A stretch of DNA of 64,000 nt from Bryopsis sp. KO-2023 (Eukaryota > Chlorophyta > Ulvophyceae > Bryopsidales > Bryopsidaceae). Within the stretch, counting starts at the first letter, position 1. Each line of letters opens with the position of its first letter. Location: assembly GCA_030272585.1 (NCBI GenBank), contig BSYQ01000007.1, positions 121,001 through 185,000 of the forward strand. Reading direction: 5' to 3'. Positions 1-12,436 of this stretch are shown piece by piece. The notes below the pieces were generated by a model. It was not told the origin of the DNA. It did not search any database and saw nothing but the letters and a program-made list of their open reading frames with translations. Both the position numbers and the translations under genes were made by a program.

Positions 1-90
1 TATCTAGATGAAATCTCTCGAGTATACAATAAAAATAGTGAAATAAGACTGGAAACATATAAAAGAGGTTGACAGAGAGAGAATGTGTAC

Positions 91-2211
91 CCGAAGGCCT
101 GAATCTTCTTCAGATCCATCCAAGTTTTTGTTGTCAAGGAACTGGCAGTTCTCCACAACCAAAGTCGAGTTGAATCCGTTTTCCACAACACTTGCACCAG
201 CAAACATCGCAGCTCCTGCACCCTTGGCAATGGTTTCATTCTCCCTGGAAAAAACAAAGAAAGAAAAAAAAAATCAATTTTTCATCAGGTCAATTAAGAA
301 AAAAATTCTACATTCTTGCATCGTCTTTTTTGAAAAATCATGTCAAATTTAGATCAGATAAGTATAGGCAGCCCAGAAATTTCAGCACTTGGCTGTTGAA
401 TACCTGAACGTGGTGTCAGTCACAGTCACAGATGCCCCCACTTGCATCAAAATCCCCCCTCCTTGCTTAGCAGCATTTCCTTCAAACAGTGATTTCGTGA
501 CCGTAACTAATGCACCGGTCGCAACCCCAAGTGCGCCTCCCCCTGAACAACAGAACATCTTTTCTTCATATCCGAATAAGAAAAACTGAAAAGGAAAAAA
601 GAGAACGAACATCTTCGTGTACACAAATATTTCAATCTCTATCGAAATAAAATATCTATTGCCCTTTTAAATTCAACTCCTGTCAGTGTCTGTAAGATGG
701 GCATCAATCCAGGCACAGCAGAAAACTCATGAAACCCACCTAATGATCATAGATTGAATACTTGCTTCACTGAGATGCTGCTTTTTTTTTGTAAACCCCC
801 CCCCCAAAACCCCTCTATGCTCCCCTCAATTCATTGTTTGGCTAGAGGATATTGACTAAAGGTTGCAGGTTTTCCTACAGCAACGTACCTGGAAAACAGT
901 TGGGGAAGCCCGAATCACTGGGCTCTTTATTGTTGATAAAATCTACATTCTCAATCAAAACCTCCATGGTGGGTCCCACCGGATCTCGATTGAAACACAC
1001 AAAGCCATCCTCATCTGGCAAGGCCACCACCATAGCTGGCCCTGTGCAATCCCTCAAAATGAATCCACTCATCACAGCGCCGTCTGACCTGCAATCACAC
1101 AGTTTTTTTTTATAAATACTTTCTGAGAATGACCTTCTGATCCGTACATATCCATTCAAGAAAAAGAACACAACTCTTCACTTTCCTATCCGAATCGGGG
1201 ACCAATGTATCAGCACACACAAACCTGATCTCAATTCCAGCATCTGCCTTTGTGCATTTGACAATTGGCTTGGGTCCTTTCTTAGCAGCTCGCAGTGTGA
1301 CAGATGCTGTCACCACCACCTTATCTGAAATTTTGTAAGTTTTTCCACCCTCCATTTCTATTATCGCCCCATTCTTGGCACCCTCTACGATCTTCTTGAA
1401 ATCTTTTGCATTGTCTCCCGTGATCTTGGTAACACTGGTGTCAGCTTTTTGCTGAAGGTGCCTGTGAACCACACCTGAAATCCAACCCCCCACCCAAACA
1501 AAAAGAAAACAGAACTTAACAAAGCAAATACAAAACTGTAATAAAAATGATTAGAACAGTAAACCCTTCACACACCAACCAATTTATCTATGTATCTGCC
1601 AACGTAGTCAAAGTGTATTCCTGCACTGTCATATTTTTATTTTTTGCCCGGTGCCAATCGGGCCAGGAAAAACATGTGAATCTTTGTATGTAAGCCTTAG
1701 GATGTGTCAATTTCAGAATCTTCCAGCAGCTGAAAAATAACAAAATTGCTCACATGCACTTTGTTATGATGAGGCAACAGAAATAAACTTTTTCAAAGCT
1801 GTAAAAAATTTGACTTTGATTGACATTAGTTTTGTGGATCTTGAGGATTTGTCACACTTTCCTGAGGCTGGAAATATTTCCAACCACGTCCAATAAATTC
1901 CCATCGTCGAAAGGAGCTTTCTAACATATTTCAAGAAACAGTATAAAAACTGGAACCCATTTTTCTATTATTTGATGGAAAAAATCACCCATTACTGTCC
2001 TGATGAATATCTCAGGAGAGTAATGAGTGATTTTTCCATCATCGGGGTTCAGTTGAGTTCGTAACAGATATGATGGCGAATCGTGCAGGGGTGGTCACTT
2101 ACCCTCATCAACGTCGAGGCCGTTCACGACGAGCGCCAGCAGCAAAACTGCCACACGCGACGCCGCTAGGAAAGTCCCGACGCAAGAGCGCCGCAAAGCG
2201 GTTCGCCCCAT
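91..2211 (-). CDS. Secreted parallel beta-helix-like protein, 5' part (3' end beyond window)
   Basis: I joined five exons by GT-AG sites with matching phases: 2103-2211, 1225-1474, 889-1088, 404-542 and 91-244. The last exon ends in a donor (CGG|GTACAC), so more exons lie outside the window. The ATG at 2211 opens a signal peptide: MGRTALRRSC, then a Leu/Val/Ala-rich core. After it come Gly/Asn/Val-rich strands such as GGGILMQVGASVTVTDTTF, VLIENVDFINNK and VVENCQFLDNK. Recurrent NxxF/FxxN and GGG(I/A) turns every ~25 residues are typical of right-handed beta-helix (pectate-lyase-like or polymorphic membrane protein) folds. The N-terminal segment AKNGAIIEMEGGKTYKISDK resembles the cap of such helices. 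No catalytic residues can be recognised, so enzyme or adhesin is open. The protein is probably secreted or on the cell surface. Confidence 0.72.
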
Positions 2212-3276
2212 CTCTTCAACCCCTCTTCGACACCGACCGATACTCCAGTCGACGTCACTTTTCGAGCGTCAAGACTCACGCTCAGCGAAGTAACCGGTTC
2301 TTCCCGGTTTTCTTCAGTTTTGTATTTTGAAATTCAATCGGGCCACCCTTTAAGTGAAGCTACTTAGCAGGAGATCCCACGACTCCACCATTAACACTCT
2401 GTAAAGCCTTGTTTCCGCCTGAGGCACGAAACGAACAAGAAATTTTCAATCAGCGGAACTTGTCCCATCGAATTTTCACTCTCTTCTCGCTCACATCGTG
2501 AAAACACACACATTGGGGAAAAACACTCGCGTAATAGAAAGAGCAACAAAAAATACATACAGTCGAACCGGCTCCCGACCTGGTGTTCGTTTTTCCTTTA
2601 TTTTCCGCGGTGTGCATGCGGGTTTTTTCGGCGAGTGCTTGGGAATTCGCAACCTCACTGAGAAAGTCTTTTCGAATCCGCGTGGGCAGCTTTTTTTTTT
2701 TCTGTTGGGGTCACTGATGGTTCAGTAATAAATGGCTGTCTCTAGACAAACCGTGCGTTTCATCGCACGGTCCAGCGTGATTCGTGTAAACGTCAATCCA
2801 AACGCTCACGCCGCAGGCGGCCGATCGAATTTCTGAGTGATATTTCTGTGAACGCGTGGTTGGATCTCGGGTGGCGAACACCAACCACTGGCGCCACCTC
2901 CCCCATTCCAACCGCCAGCTGCCCCAAACACTGAACGGTCTATCGTCCCCCTCCCCACCCACAAGAAACACCCCAACGCACGCAGAAGGATTGCAACGCT
3001 TACATTCCTTGCCAAGGTCGCGCCAGATCACGCCGGAGGGGAAGTGGGTGGTGCTGAAGAGATAGGTACTGCGGGTTTCCTTGCTAACCCCCGCACCACA
3101 CAAGTCCCAGCATACAATACTCTGCTATGAGTAGAACGCACGCAGAAAGTTTAATTGCGTCACCCTCAAAAGTACAATTCACATAGAAATTCCCACGTCC
3201 ACAAATCACCACCACCATCCTTATTATCTCTTCCCAATAAAGAAAACCCAAGAGATGAAAACCAAATGAGGACAGT
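2212..3276. other. Intergenic stretch, no supported gene
   Basis: This lies between the 5' end of the beta-helix gene and the 3' end of NSF. Both are on the minus strand, so it should hold the promoter and 5' UTR of the former and the 3' UTR of the latter. Open frames exist on both strands but none has splice partners, domain signatures or good composition. It contains C-rich and T-rich tracts but no clear repeat. Confidence 0.5.
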
Positions 3277-6200
3277 CTAAATGACAGCTGTCAAATCCGC
3301 GAGAACCGTTCTCCAATCATTTAAAGAAATCCTGCCCGCCCCCCCTTCTCCAGCTTGTCTAGCCATTTCCACGATCATCAACAGCTGTTTGATGGCCACG
3401 GGATTGGAGCCCAGAGCTTCCACAGCAGAAGGCAAATCCTCAGGAGAAAACACATCCAAGGATTCCAAAACCTCGGAAATTTCTTCAGTACTTTTCAAAG
3501 GGGGTACATGGAGGACCACGTTGAAAGACTCTGTCATTCCTGCTCACAACCAGCGAAAACGAAAGGAGTAAGGGGGTCGCTGAAACAAAATACTGGTATT
3601 GAAGCAAAAAAAAGAAAACATAGGAAAATCTATTCAGGAAGGAACACTTCCAAGGCTTTCAATTTGCATGGTATCTGAAGAGGCCAATGGAAATCTTCCA
3701 ACCATATTCATGAAAACGAAGGTGAAAGAGTGACGAAATCGATATGGATGGAACTCAAGTATCAACTTACCCATTGTTTCCAGAACATCCAGCAGACTTG
3801 TGGTGGCAACGACCAACAATTTCCTCCCCTCTGGAGGCCTCTTTTTGATCAAAACCAACAAAGTCTGCAGGATTCCATTCGAAAATCGAGGGCCGATCGG
3901 AACATACTCCAACAGCCTTTCGATTTCATCCAGCACAATCATCGACAGGCTGGATTTGTGTGCATCCTCAAACACCTTGGCGATTTGACTGCTCTTGCTG
4001 GCTTCGGAGAATCCAACCATGGATTCAGCCGAAATGACTTTGACGAAAGGGTACTCAGAAAGGATTCCAAGGGTGGCGGCCAATGCTGTTTTGCCAGCAC
4101 CACAGGGGCCTTCAAGCAAGCAGGTCAACAGAGGGGTTTTCTCGGAATTCCGTACCTGTGAACACATAATATTGGATCAATGATTGGGGACATTACAACG
4201 CTTTCAGCACAAAAAAAGGGAATTACACACTTGTTTGTTTTAATTTTTGAAAAAGGAAATTTCACGAGTTATAGAACAGTGACAAAGGCGATGCAATTCC
4301 ATTGTAGGCACCAGCAATCGCACAGCCCACAGGTGCATTGCATTGCAAATCAGGTTAAAACAAAAAATTCTCAAAGGTATGTGGACCTGATCAATCAATC
4401 TCTGGCAAGTATGCAAAAGGTGATCAAACATGGCCCCATAAGAAATGATTCCATGCATTCGATGCGATTCCAGAGTGTCCGTTTGCGCTCCAAATGCTGG
4501 TTTCACTTCCTCCAAAGCCTCCGAAAAATCAGTCATCTCGACCTGCAAACAAGAACAATGATCAATAATTAGACGAAAACTGCATCATGAAATAGAACCA
4601 GTTCCAAAGACTGCACAAACGAAGCAATTCCCCCTCCTTCCGAAAGATTTGAAGTGCTAGAATCGCCTAGCAAAAGCGGCAAAACGAAACATGGAAACCC
4701 CACCTTGACATTTTCATCATCAATTGGCTTGTTCAGATCGGATATATCCAAATGCCGGTTGAGACCAAACGAAACAGCACTCGCAACTAGGCCCTCAATT
4801 TCAGCACCGCTGAAATTCCTGGTGACCTCTGCCAATTTTATCAGATCCACAGTCTTGTCCAAAAATGAGTTTTTACTCATCTTCGAGGTGTGGATTTTGA
4901 AAATCTGATGTCGGCCATTCATGTCCGGCAGCCCAATTTCGATGTGCACCTCCAATCTACATAATACAGATCAGCACTCCATGAAACCCAGAACAGGCCA
5001 CAGTGAATAAATATTGTGATGCAAAATGCCCAACCGCAACAGCTAATCATGCTGACCAGAAATTTATTTACTTACCTCCCAGGTCTGAGCAGGGCTTCAT
5101 CCAACAAATCTTTACGATTAGTCATTCCAATAAGCAAGATGTTGTTCAAGGAATCCACGCCATCAATCTTTTGGGGCGAGAATACACACACACAACCAAG
5201 GAATCAGATATGTTTCAAAGACCACCAGTATTGAAAGAATGGTCTTAACAAAAACCATCACAATTGAATTGCTCGACATGCAAATCGAACAAATTTCAAA
5301 CAAAGATGCTTTTGTGTTCCTATTCAAAGATCGTCTCAAAACCATGCGACCTTCCTCCTGAAGCACTGAAGAGAGGTATGAATCCAGAGAATGTTCCAGA
5401 AGAAGAAGAAAACTTTAAGAAACATTGGATAGATGGATACCTTGGTGAGAAGCTGATTGACTAATGTGTCATGCACGCCAGATCCATCCCGGACACTGCC
5501 TCGTTGTTTGCAAATCGCATCTATTTCATCGAAGATGATGATATGGAGTTCAGAGTTTTCACCCTTCTCTCTGAATCAGATTCAAAAGATCATCAACACT
5601 AAATTCCTCCCTCTTTTTCCCTCGCAGCCTTTTCCCACCAAAGCCCAACACCACGTACTGGACATTAAATTCTTTGCCCTTCATCATATCTAAACATGGC
5701 TGTGAATGGAAGTAAAGACATACCTGTATTCTAGCTCAGCATCGCCAAAAAGATTCCTGATATTTTCCTCCGTTTGACCGACATATTTATTGAGCACTTC
5801 TGGCCCATTGACCACCTTGGGTTCCTTTCCGTTTAACATCTTGCCGATCTGTCTAGCAATCAGAGTCTTTCCAGTTCCTTCGCAGCAAAAAAACAAACAC
5901 AACTTTGAAAAGCACAGGAAAAGGCCGCACTGCCTACTTTCCAGAACCCCCACTCCACTCACACTTTGTCTCACACTTTGATCACTCTGCCTCAAATCCA
6001 GAACTCTTACATCTGTTTTTTTTTCTCTCTCTCTTTCCACATACTCAACTTTCCATCATGGACATATATGACACAAACAAAGCATGGGCATGAAACAGTA
6101 CTGTTGAAGAGAACTTCCTCGAACAGTGCCAGCAACTATCATACTATTGCCCAGAATCAGACATTGTCTGACAGTGTTATCACAGAAAAGAAAAGAAATT

Positions 6201-7996
6201 CCTACCTGGTGGGCCATGCAGCAAAACACCCTTGACATGCCTAATTCCCAATCGCTCAATAATGTGCGGTGGAAAGACTCTGGATGCGAAAGCTCGTCTG
6301 AAAATATCAGCGAACTGCTTGTCCAGCCCACCAATGCCCAGATCCTCGAAGTTTATGCTGGAAGGTTTGAATATCTGAGTGGCGGCCATTTGTCGCTGGT
6401 TTATGATCTTGATTGGATTTTGAGAACCAGCATTGGTGAAGACAACCACCGTTGTTTTGGCCAGTCTGGCTCTTTCTGTTTTTTCTTGCTCTTGGCCTCT
6501 GGCAATCATCAAATCGGAAAACCGAAATCTGTATTTCGTCCCTTGAAATTCAAATGCTACATCTTGGCCCATTCGAAAAACCTGAACGAAAGACAAGAGT
6601 ACAATTTTCACACCCTCTACTCATAGCCGTATTCTATTTCCATTTCCCTGTTATACGAGAATTTATTACTCAAAATTGAACATATAGATTGGATCTGCAA
6701 TCACGATGTTCAATTCACGACTGCCTCAATTTCAATTCAGCCCAGCGAGACAAAGTCGGATTCAATTATTCTACAAGTACTGGACTCAGCTAAAACATGA
6801 TTCTGTTGGTATTCCCTTTTCTGTGCCGAATTCTCTTCAACACGATCGAATCAAGACGCAGTCCCACTGACCTGACCTTGGAAGCAACTGACAATTCTGG
6901 CAGTCATTTCATTGGCATCCAATTCAACTTCTCTCTTGAGCTTTTCCGAAACGTAGAACAATTCCCCCAAAATCAAGACAGCTGTTTCTTCCCTTGGAAC
7001 ATAGGCTGTTGTTGCCAGCGCATCCCCAGAAGATACTCTCAAATTCTGTCGAGAAATCCCAAAGTCAATTTCCACCCAGCTTTATTTTTGTCCGTTCCAA
7101 GCACAATTGTTAAACAAGCTAGCGTTTTCGCCTCACACCGTCAACAAGAATTACTCAAGAAAGACAGCAAGGTCAAGAACTTCAGAACAAATTGTTCCAG
7201 CACCACCCAATCTGGCAGACAAATGTTTCACATTACCTTTCGCTGAACAGAGTTGAGGCCAACACTTCCCATCTCGACCTCTGGATGGGGTGCGACAGAG
7301 AAAACACTTCGAACAAGGAAAAACAAAACAAAACAAATAGATATTAATGTAAGAAAACAATTTTTTGTCGAGGCACACAGTGTGCTGATGCACACCATAA
7401 CATGTGTGAACGCTGTATTGCCAAGAAATTTGCATGATTCCATTTCACTGATCAACATATTCAACCACAAATCTAAAAGAACATTAATCATGAGATCCGT
7501 CCCCCATCAACGAAAAGCACAAAAGAAAAGACAAACATAGTTGATTTGAATTGGAAAATCACAAAGAACATTGGCAGCTTGAAAGAGAAAAGACATGGGA
7601 AAAGAGTTTGATTGGAGATTGTTTTTCTCTACTCACAATGAATCACACTCAGCATACTGGGCAGATGCCAGCGGGTCTCCATTGTTCACATAGATTCGAT
7701 TTGTAATGGCCAAAGCCTGGAAATGTGAATCATGCCAAACAATGAGTTACTTTTTTCTGCTCAGAGTGACCAGGAGGTTTCGTTCGACCAAACAATGTGC
7801 CTTATCAACAAAAATCCAGGCCAAAAGCTTGATTATGACAGAGTCGAGGAAAGATAAAACTGGAAAAAACAGCCCAGTTAAAACAGATCTTTCGCCAAGG
7901 TCGAAAAGACGCTTTTTCTGGATCTAGTCGCCTCGACGAAGATCTGAGTGGTCTCACCGCAGACGGGCAGTTGGCAATTATCCTGGAGTTGGACAT
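3277..7996 (-). CDS. NSF: Vesicle-fusing ATPase NSF (N-ethylmaleimide-sensitive factor)
   Basis: NSF is the AAA+ ATPase that takes apart SNARE complexes after membrane fusion. Twelve exons join in phase to 723 residues (family ~740): 7958-7996, 7637-7716, 7237-7306, 6872-7045, 6206-6581, 5724-5877, 5441-5570, 5076-5167, 4704-4956, 4387-4542, 3771-4155 and 3277-3539. The short first exon encodes [13 protein letters not shown], matching the conserved NSF N-domain start. The D1 ring has Walker A GPPGTGKT (about residues 243-250), Walker B IIIFDEID, and the family block [20 protein letters not shown]2 has Walker A GPCGAGKT (524-531) and the typical [20 protein letters not shown]. The C-terminal exon carries [20 protein letters not shown]. 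All catalytic motifs are intact, so it should be functional. It is cytosolic and acts on the secretory pathway, as does TRAPPC1 at 18.9 kb, but the two are not adjacent. It is head to head with the gene at 8592. Confidence 0.97.
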
Positions 7997-8591
7997 CTTA
8001 TCAATATCGCCACGAAGCGAAAGTTTTTTCGCTTAAGTTTCGGTCCAGCAAGAGTTTTGTTCAAGAAGACCTTGAAGCTGGACAGCAAGGGAGGGATGAC
8101 GTGTCAATCGTGTTCGTACCGCAACGGATTCTCGGTTGGGGTTGGCTGCGGGGAAGGAAAAAGATCCGATAACTCACACCGTAGGTTTCTCTTCCGAAAG
8201 ACAGGACAGCTGGCAGCGAGGTTTACGTAACGGCAGTCACAGGGTTTCAGTTAGATAAGTTGCCTTTGTCACGGCTGCGCGCAAAAAAAAAGAAGCCCGA
8301 CTGCTGCCAACGACTCACCGTTTTTAACTTTGGCGCGTATCGATAGTTTTCGGTACAGCGTACTGTATTTGTTTTTTTCCAGAGCAGTTTCCGTAAGGAG
8401 GCTTGCGGTTGGCGTTTTAACCGAACAAAAAGTACCTGAGGGTGATCCTAAGGGGGGGAATTTTTGGAGCGCGACGAAGCTTTCGGCTGTGGGGGGGAGG
8501 CTTCAGGTGTGGACCTGAGCACGTATCCATTTTGTTGCGGTGAGCCACCGTCGACGAGTATCACAGCAAAGAAAAGAGTGAGGCGTTTGAG
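7997..8591. promoter_or_regulatory. Divergent promoter region between NSF and the 925-residue gene
   Basis: These 595 bases separate two divergent start codons (NSF at 7996 on minus, the next gene at 8592 on plus). The segment must carry both 5' UTRs and core promoters. I see no clear TATA box; the central part is GC-richer than the introns around it. The assignment comes from gene layout only. Confidence 0.5.
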
Positions 8592-11369
8592 ATGCAGCAA
8601 GAAAAGCGAGGGGTGAAAACGAGGATGCGATCTCCCGAGGGTCCGAGCGTGGCCTCAAGGAACAGGGTTCGCTCTCCGGAGGGCCCTGGCACGGCTGCGA
8701 GAGCCAGGGTTCTATCGCCGGATACGCCTGCCCGCTCCGCAGCCTCCAGAACCAGGGTGAAATCCCCTGAGGTCGGCAGCAGTGCTCGACCGAACAGAGG
8801 GCGTTCGCCGGAAGGAGCGACGATGGCGAAAAGGCCCGTTGCTGTGAAAAAAGCGGGTGCTTCGACTGCCGCGAAGAAAGTAGAAACACCTGCACGCAAG
8901 AAAACGTGGTCGCAAGATATGAGGGCGTTATCCAAACGGGGCAAGAGAAGTGGTGCCGTCCCAAAAGCAGCGCCCGCCAAACCTAAGAAAACTGATGAAG
9001 AAAATTTACCCAGCTTCATGCGACCCACGATGGGGTCTGTTATGAGGCAGAGGTCGCACAAGGAGCGCAGAGTGTACACCAAAAAGAAGCCTGCCGCCAC
9101 GAGGCGCGCAAAAGTAAAGATTGGGAAGGATGGGAAGAAAATAAGGCGAACAAAATCGATCCGCTTGTCTCAAAGTTTCCGAGGGTTGAGGAGGAGCGGC
9201 AGCGTTAGATCGATGACTCGGATGAAGAGTATCAAACAGCTCAGGAGGCAGATAACGTTTGGAAGGTCTGCAATGGGGGGTCGGCTGGACGAAGGTCCAA
9301 GCAGATTGGCGGACATTGCTGAAGAGAACCGTTCGCCGAGTCCTTTCAGCGACAGGAGGATCTCCCAGGAGCATCAACAGCCCCCGAAACTCGAGGTCGA
9401 CTTGGACATAACTGACAGCGCGATGTTGCGCGACCTTGGAGCGGTTGTCCTTCCGGTCGCTTCTCCATGCGCCAAACCATCTGGCGAAACTGTGGCTGAA
9501 ACGCCAGCGGCTTCGTTGGAAGGTTTGCCAACCAACCAGGGTTTCGGCGAGGATATTACGGATGATGAGCTCTGCTCCGATGCGGAAACCAGAGAATCCA
9601 GCTCAACGAGTTTGCTGAGACGCAGTAGGGGGGTGGTGAGACATCGAACATCCGAGGATAGTAATTCAAAATCCCCAACCCCTCAATTCGATGAAAAAAT
9701 GGGTGAAGAAAGGGAGGAAGAGGGAGTCTCCAACCAGGGCAACCCATTGGCCACAGCTGGTAATGTCGGTGAGGAAGGAATCCTAACTATTGGCATTGAT
9801 GATCTCAAGGAAGCTAGACCGGCACTGGAACAACGAGGCACTCCAATTGATGAAAAAGAGGTAGCCCCAGAGAGTGAAAGTGATGGGGAAGTGGCCATCC
9901 CAACAGTCAGACTTGGGAGTGACGATGAGGGCACAGCGGGTGATGATGATGGAGAGCCCATCCCAATTACTGTCCCCCATAGTGAAGGTAGCAGCCCATT
10001 GGCCACTCCAGGGAGTGAAGGAAAGGACAGTCCATTTGTTGATGCTTTTGGTGAAGGAGAGGGTAGCCCGCTAGTCAGAACGGGCAGAGGTGACAAAGAA
10101 GGCAGTCCATTTGCCGGAGCAAGAGCCAAGGAGGGGAGTCCAATCCTGCCAGCGATTCAAACTGTTGCTGTGGTGAACAGAGGAGCTCCCGAAAAGGAAG
10201 ATTCTACTCGATTGGGTGGTGACGCTGAAAAGCAAAGTGTAAAAGAAAAGTCTAAATCGAAATCCCCATCGCCAATAATTGCTGAAGAGGTGAAACCTAA
10301 GGTGGAGGTGGAGATAGACGCCGAAAACGATAACTACAAAAATGTTTCAAACAAGCCAAGAGCACTTCCGTCGGACATGCTGGAGGGCATGTCTGGCTTG
10401 GGTGGAAATGATGAGAATAAGGATAAAGATTTGAGTGGCAGTGTGGGCGAAAAGAAGAAGGCATTGGCTCCGATGAGAGAAAGCGTTGGTAGCTGCGAGG
10501 TGAACATCGTGGAGAGTATGCTGGATGAGAGAGAATCTGTCCCTGATGTCTTGGGCAGTCGTGCTGAAGAGGAAGAGGAAGATATTATAATGCCACCCGT
10601 TCGCCAGGATCCGATGGATGGAAGAAAGGAGGAGTCTGAGGAAGTACCCTGGACTCTTGAGGGAGTGCCCAGTATGGTTAGCAGCGTCGGAAGTGAGAGG
10701 TTGCTTCCAGTGGTTACAAGGACCCCCAGTGATGTTCCACAGCTGCTCAGTCAGTCCAGTGAAATCCGGGGAAGCTTTTTGAGAAGGGCTGAGGAGGAAC
10801 AGGGACTGGAGGGGAAGAGCAGCATGGGGTCGGAAGGGAGCACTTCTGACGTCGCCGTGTTGCCCTCCAGTTTGCACCAGCGATCCAGTAGCACTATTTC
10901 TAGAGAGAAATACAGTTACTTGGGCGAGTGTAGTAAAATCGTGGAAGAGAGCGACCACCTGGAAGTGGTGGAGGAGAGCTGGCAGGGGGTTCGGCACACT
11001 ACAAGGGGAATCGCGATTCCTTATGTTGAGCCAGAAATTCCTTATGTTGCATCAGAGAGCCGGTCCCGGTCAAAGTCGGAGACCCCAAGGAGGCAACTCG
11101 GTTCGAAAGTCAGAGGGTTTTGGTGGGAGCTGGGGGCTGGATTTGTCGCTGGTGTTTTGACAGCAGTGTGGTTGGCTATGGCGGGGGGCTGCGATGCTTG
11201 CGAGTCTGACAATGAGCTGGAATTTCAAGAGATTGAGACGGTGCCATTAATGGTGGCCTCAGCAGCCAGACCAAAATCCTCAGAGCCGAATGTCCCGGTA
11301 AGCTCACCCCCAATTTGCACTGGCACGCGCAGAGACCTCCAGGAAGAGTGGTTGTGGCACAATGCGTAG
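8592..11369 (+). CDS. Uncharacterised 925-residue disordered protein with SP repeats and a C-terminal membrane anchor
   Basis: This is one uninterrupted reading frame, unusual among these intron-rich genes. The N-terminus is strongly basic and has five SP motifs at Ser14, 28, 42, 58 and 72 (RSPEG, RSPEG, LSPDT, KSPEV, RSPEG), a ~14-residue period. A Lys/Arg-rich block follows up to about residue 235. The middle is acidic and low in complexity, with repeated EGSP(L/F) units around residues 470-520. Near the end is a Gly/Ala/Leu hydrophobic stretch (GAGFVAGVLTAVWLAMAGG, about 847-866) and ~58 further residues, which suggests a single membrane-spanning anchor. No enzyme domain is recognised. A microtubule- or chromatin-binding basic head on a membrane anchor is possible but is inference. 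The start is the first ATG of the frame. A poly(A) signal lies at 11603. Confidence 0.8.
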   Translation: MQQEKRGVKTRMRSPEGPSVASRNRVRSPEGPGTAARARVLSPDTPARSAASRTRVKSPEVGSSARPNRGRSPEGATMAKRPVAVKKAGASTAAKKVETPARKKTWSQDMRALSKRGKRSGAVPKAAPAKPKKTDEENLPSFMRPTMGSVMRQRSHKERRVYTKKKPAATRRAKVKIGKDGKKIRRTKSIRLSQSFRGLRRSGSVRSMTRMKSIKQLRRQITFGRSAMGGRLDEGPSRLADIAEENRSPSPFSDRRISQEHQQPPKLEVDLDITDSAMLRDLGAVVLPVASPCAKPSGETVAETPAASLEGLPTNQGFGEDITDDELCSDAETRESSSTSLLRRSRGVVRHRTSEDSNSKSPTPQFDEKMGEEREEEGVSNQGNPLATAGNVGEEGILTIGIDDLKEARPALEQRGTPIDEKEVAPESESDGEVAIPTVRLGSDDEGTAGDDDGEPIPITVPHSEGSSPLATPGSEGKDSPFVDAFGEGEGSPLVRTGRGDKEGSPFAGARAKEGSPILPAIQTVAVVNRGAPEKEDSTRLGGDAEKQSVKEKSKSKSPSPIIAEEVKPKVEVEIDAENDNYKNVSNKPRALPSDMLEGMSGLGGNDENKDKDLSGSVGEKKKALAPMRESVGSCEVNIVESMLDERESVPDVLGSRAEEEEEDIIMPPVRQDPMDGRKEESEEVPWTLEGVPSMVSSVGSERLLPVVTRTPSDVPQLLSQSSEIRGSFLRRAEEEQGLEGKSSMGSEGSTSDVAVLPSSLHQRSSSTISREKYSYLGECSKIVEESDHLEVVEESWQGVRHTTRGIAIPYVEPEIPYVASESRSRSKSETPRRQLGSKVRGFWWELGAGFVAGVLTAVWLAMAGGCDACESDNELEFQEIETVPLMVASAARPKSSEPNVPVSSPPICTGTRRDLQEEWLWHNA

Positions 11370-11602
11370 AATTTAAGGAAAGTGGTTCCATCACAATGAT
11401 AGAATTTACTGTGGAATGTCAGGTACTCTGAGTTTTCTTTGGAGGAAAACCAGGATGGAGGGGGAAGCTCAACTCTTTTTCGCACAAGTGGGTTGCTCAG
11501 TTTTAGTTTTTTTTTTGGTTATTTATTGGTGTGCTTTCTTTTAGTGTGTTATATATGTATGTTCCTGCCTGGTAAGGACATCAGACGTCGATAGTCTAGT
11601 CC

Positions 11603-11608
11603 AATAAA
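11603..11608 (+). terminator. AATAAA polyadenylation signal
   Basis: An AATAAA hexamer lies 234 bases after the stop codon of the 925-residue gene, in the sense CCAATAAAGCAC. It is the first such signal downstream. Cleavage sites cannot be seen from genomic sequence. Confidence 0.55.
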
Positions 11609-12436
11609 GCACAGGTTTTGGCTTAAAGCATTGTTTCAACACCAACTGAACTGTGCTATCTGTAGCTATGTGTATGGGAGGATTGAGTTAATATAAGAAT
11701 CAACCAAAGGAGTGGAGGGGGGAAATGAAGAAGGGGAATGTCAGGGTGGCAGAGCTGTGTAGATGTACGAATACGTGATTTGGAATCAGAGTAGAATTGA
11801 AGGGAGGGGAAAGAGAACTGAGGTTTATTTAAGGTATGAACCAATAAAATCACGTATTCTTATCAATCTATGTATTTCTTTGCTCATTCAGTCCCATTTC
11901 GCATTACCAAGCTGCCAAGGAAAAAAAAAAGTTAAGGATCAAAGGAAAAGTCTGCAAGTTTTTTTTCTGTGTCTGTAGCAAGGGAGTATACTTTTTGACA
12001 AGGTGTTTTTTGAAAAAAAAAGGGGGGGGGGGATTTTGGAACAAGCGGTGTCAACATCTATTTTCTGGGTTTTTTTGTTATGAGAGAAAAAAATTTTGAT
12101 AAAAAAGAGTGAGACAAGGGAAGAAAAGAAAAAAAAAACGGATGAGGGGTCTTTGACTGAGACGAATGGTGCTTTTGTGAGTTTGCTGTGATGGGTTTTT
12201 TCTTTTTTTCTTATTTATGAGTATATACGTCCAGATTTACATTTTTTGACCTCTGCTGGCCGGCAGCAGAAAGTGACAGAGAATTGCTTTTGTGTGCTTT
12301 GTTTTTTTTCTGGTGGAAGAAGTGGAATCACTTTGGAATGGGGGGTGAGCAATGAATGTAAGAATGATTTGGTGGTAAAAAAACCATTGGTTGTGTCTCA
12401 AGGTACAGTATATATTCATTGAGTATCTGAACCTCC
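11609..12436. other. Intergenic, T- and G-run rich, nothing recognised
   Basis: The stretch holds several homopolymer runs, such as A9-G10 near 12018-12032, and no reading frame with splice signals or family signature. It separates the 3' end of the 925-residue gene from the broken frame at 12437. Confidence 0.4.

Noticed and set aside
2711-3103. 130-codon minus-strand ORF between the beta-helix gene and NSF
   Set aside because: Composition is not protein-like, and there are no splice partners or motif.
8503-9100. Minus-strand ORFs opposite the basic head of the 925-residue protein
   Set aside because: Shadows of codon-biased Arg/Lys/Ser coding on plus.
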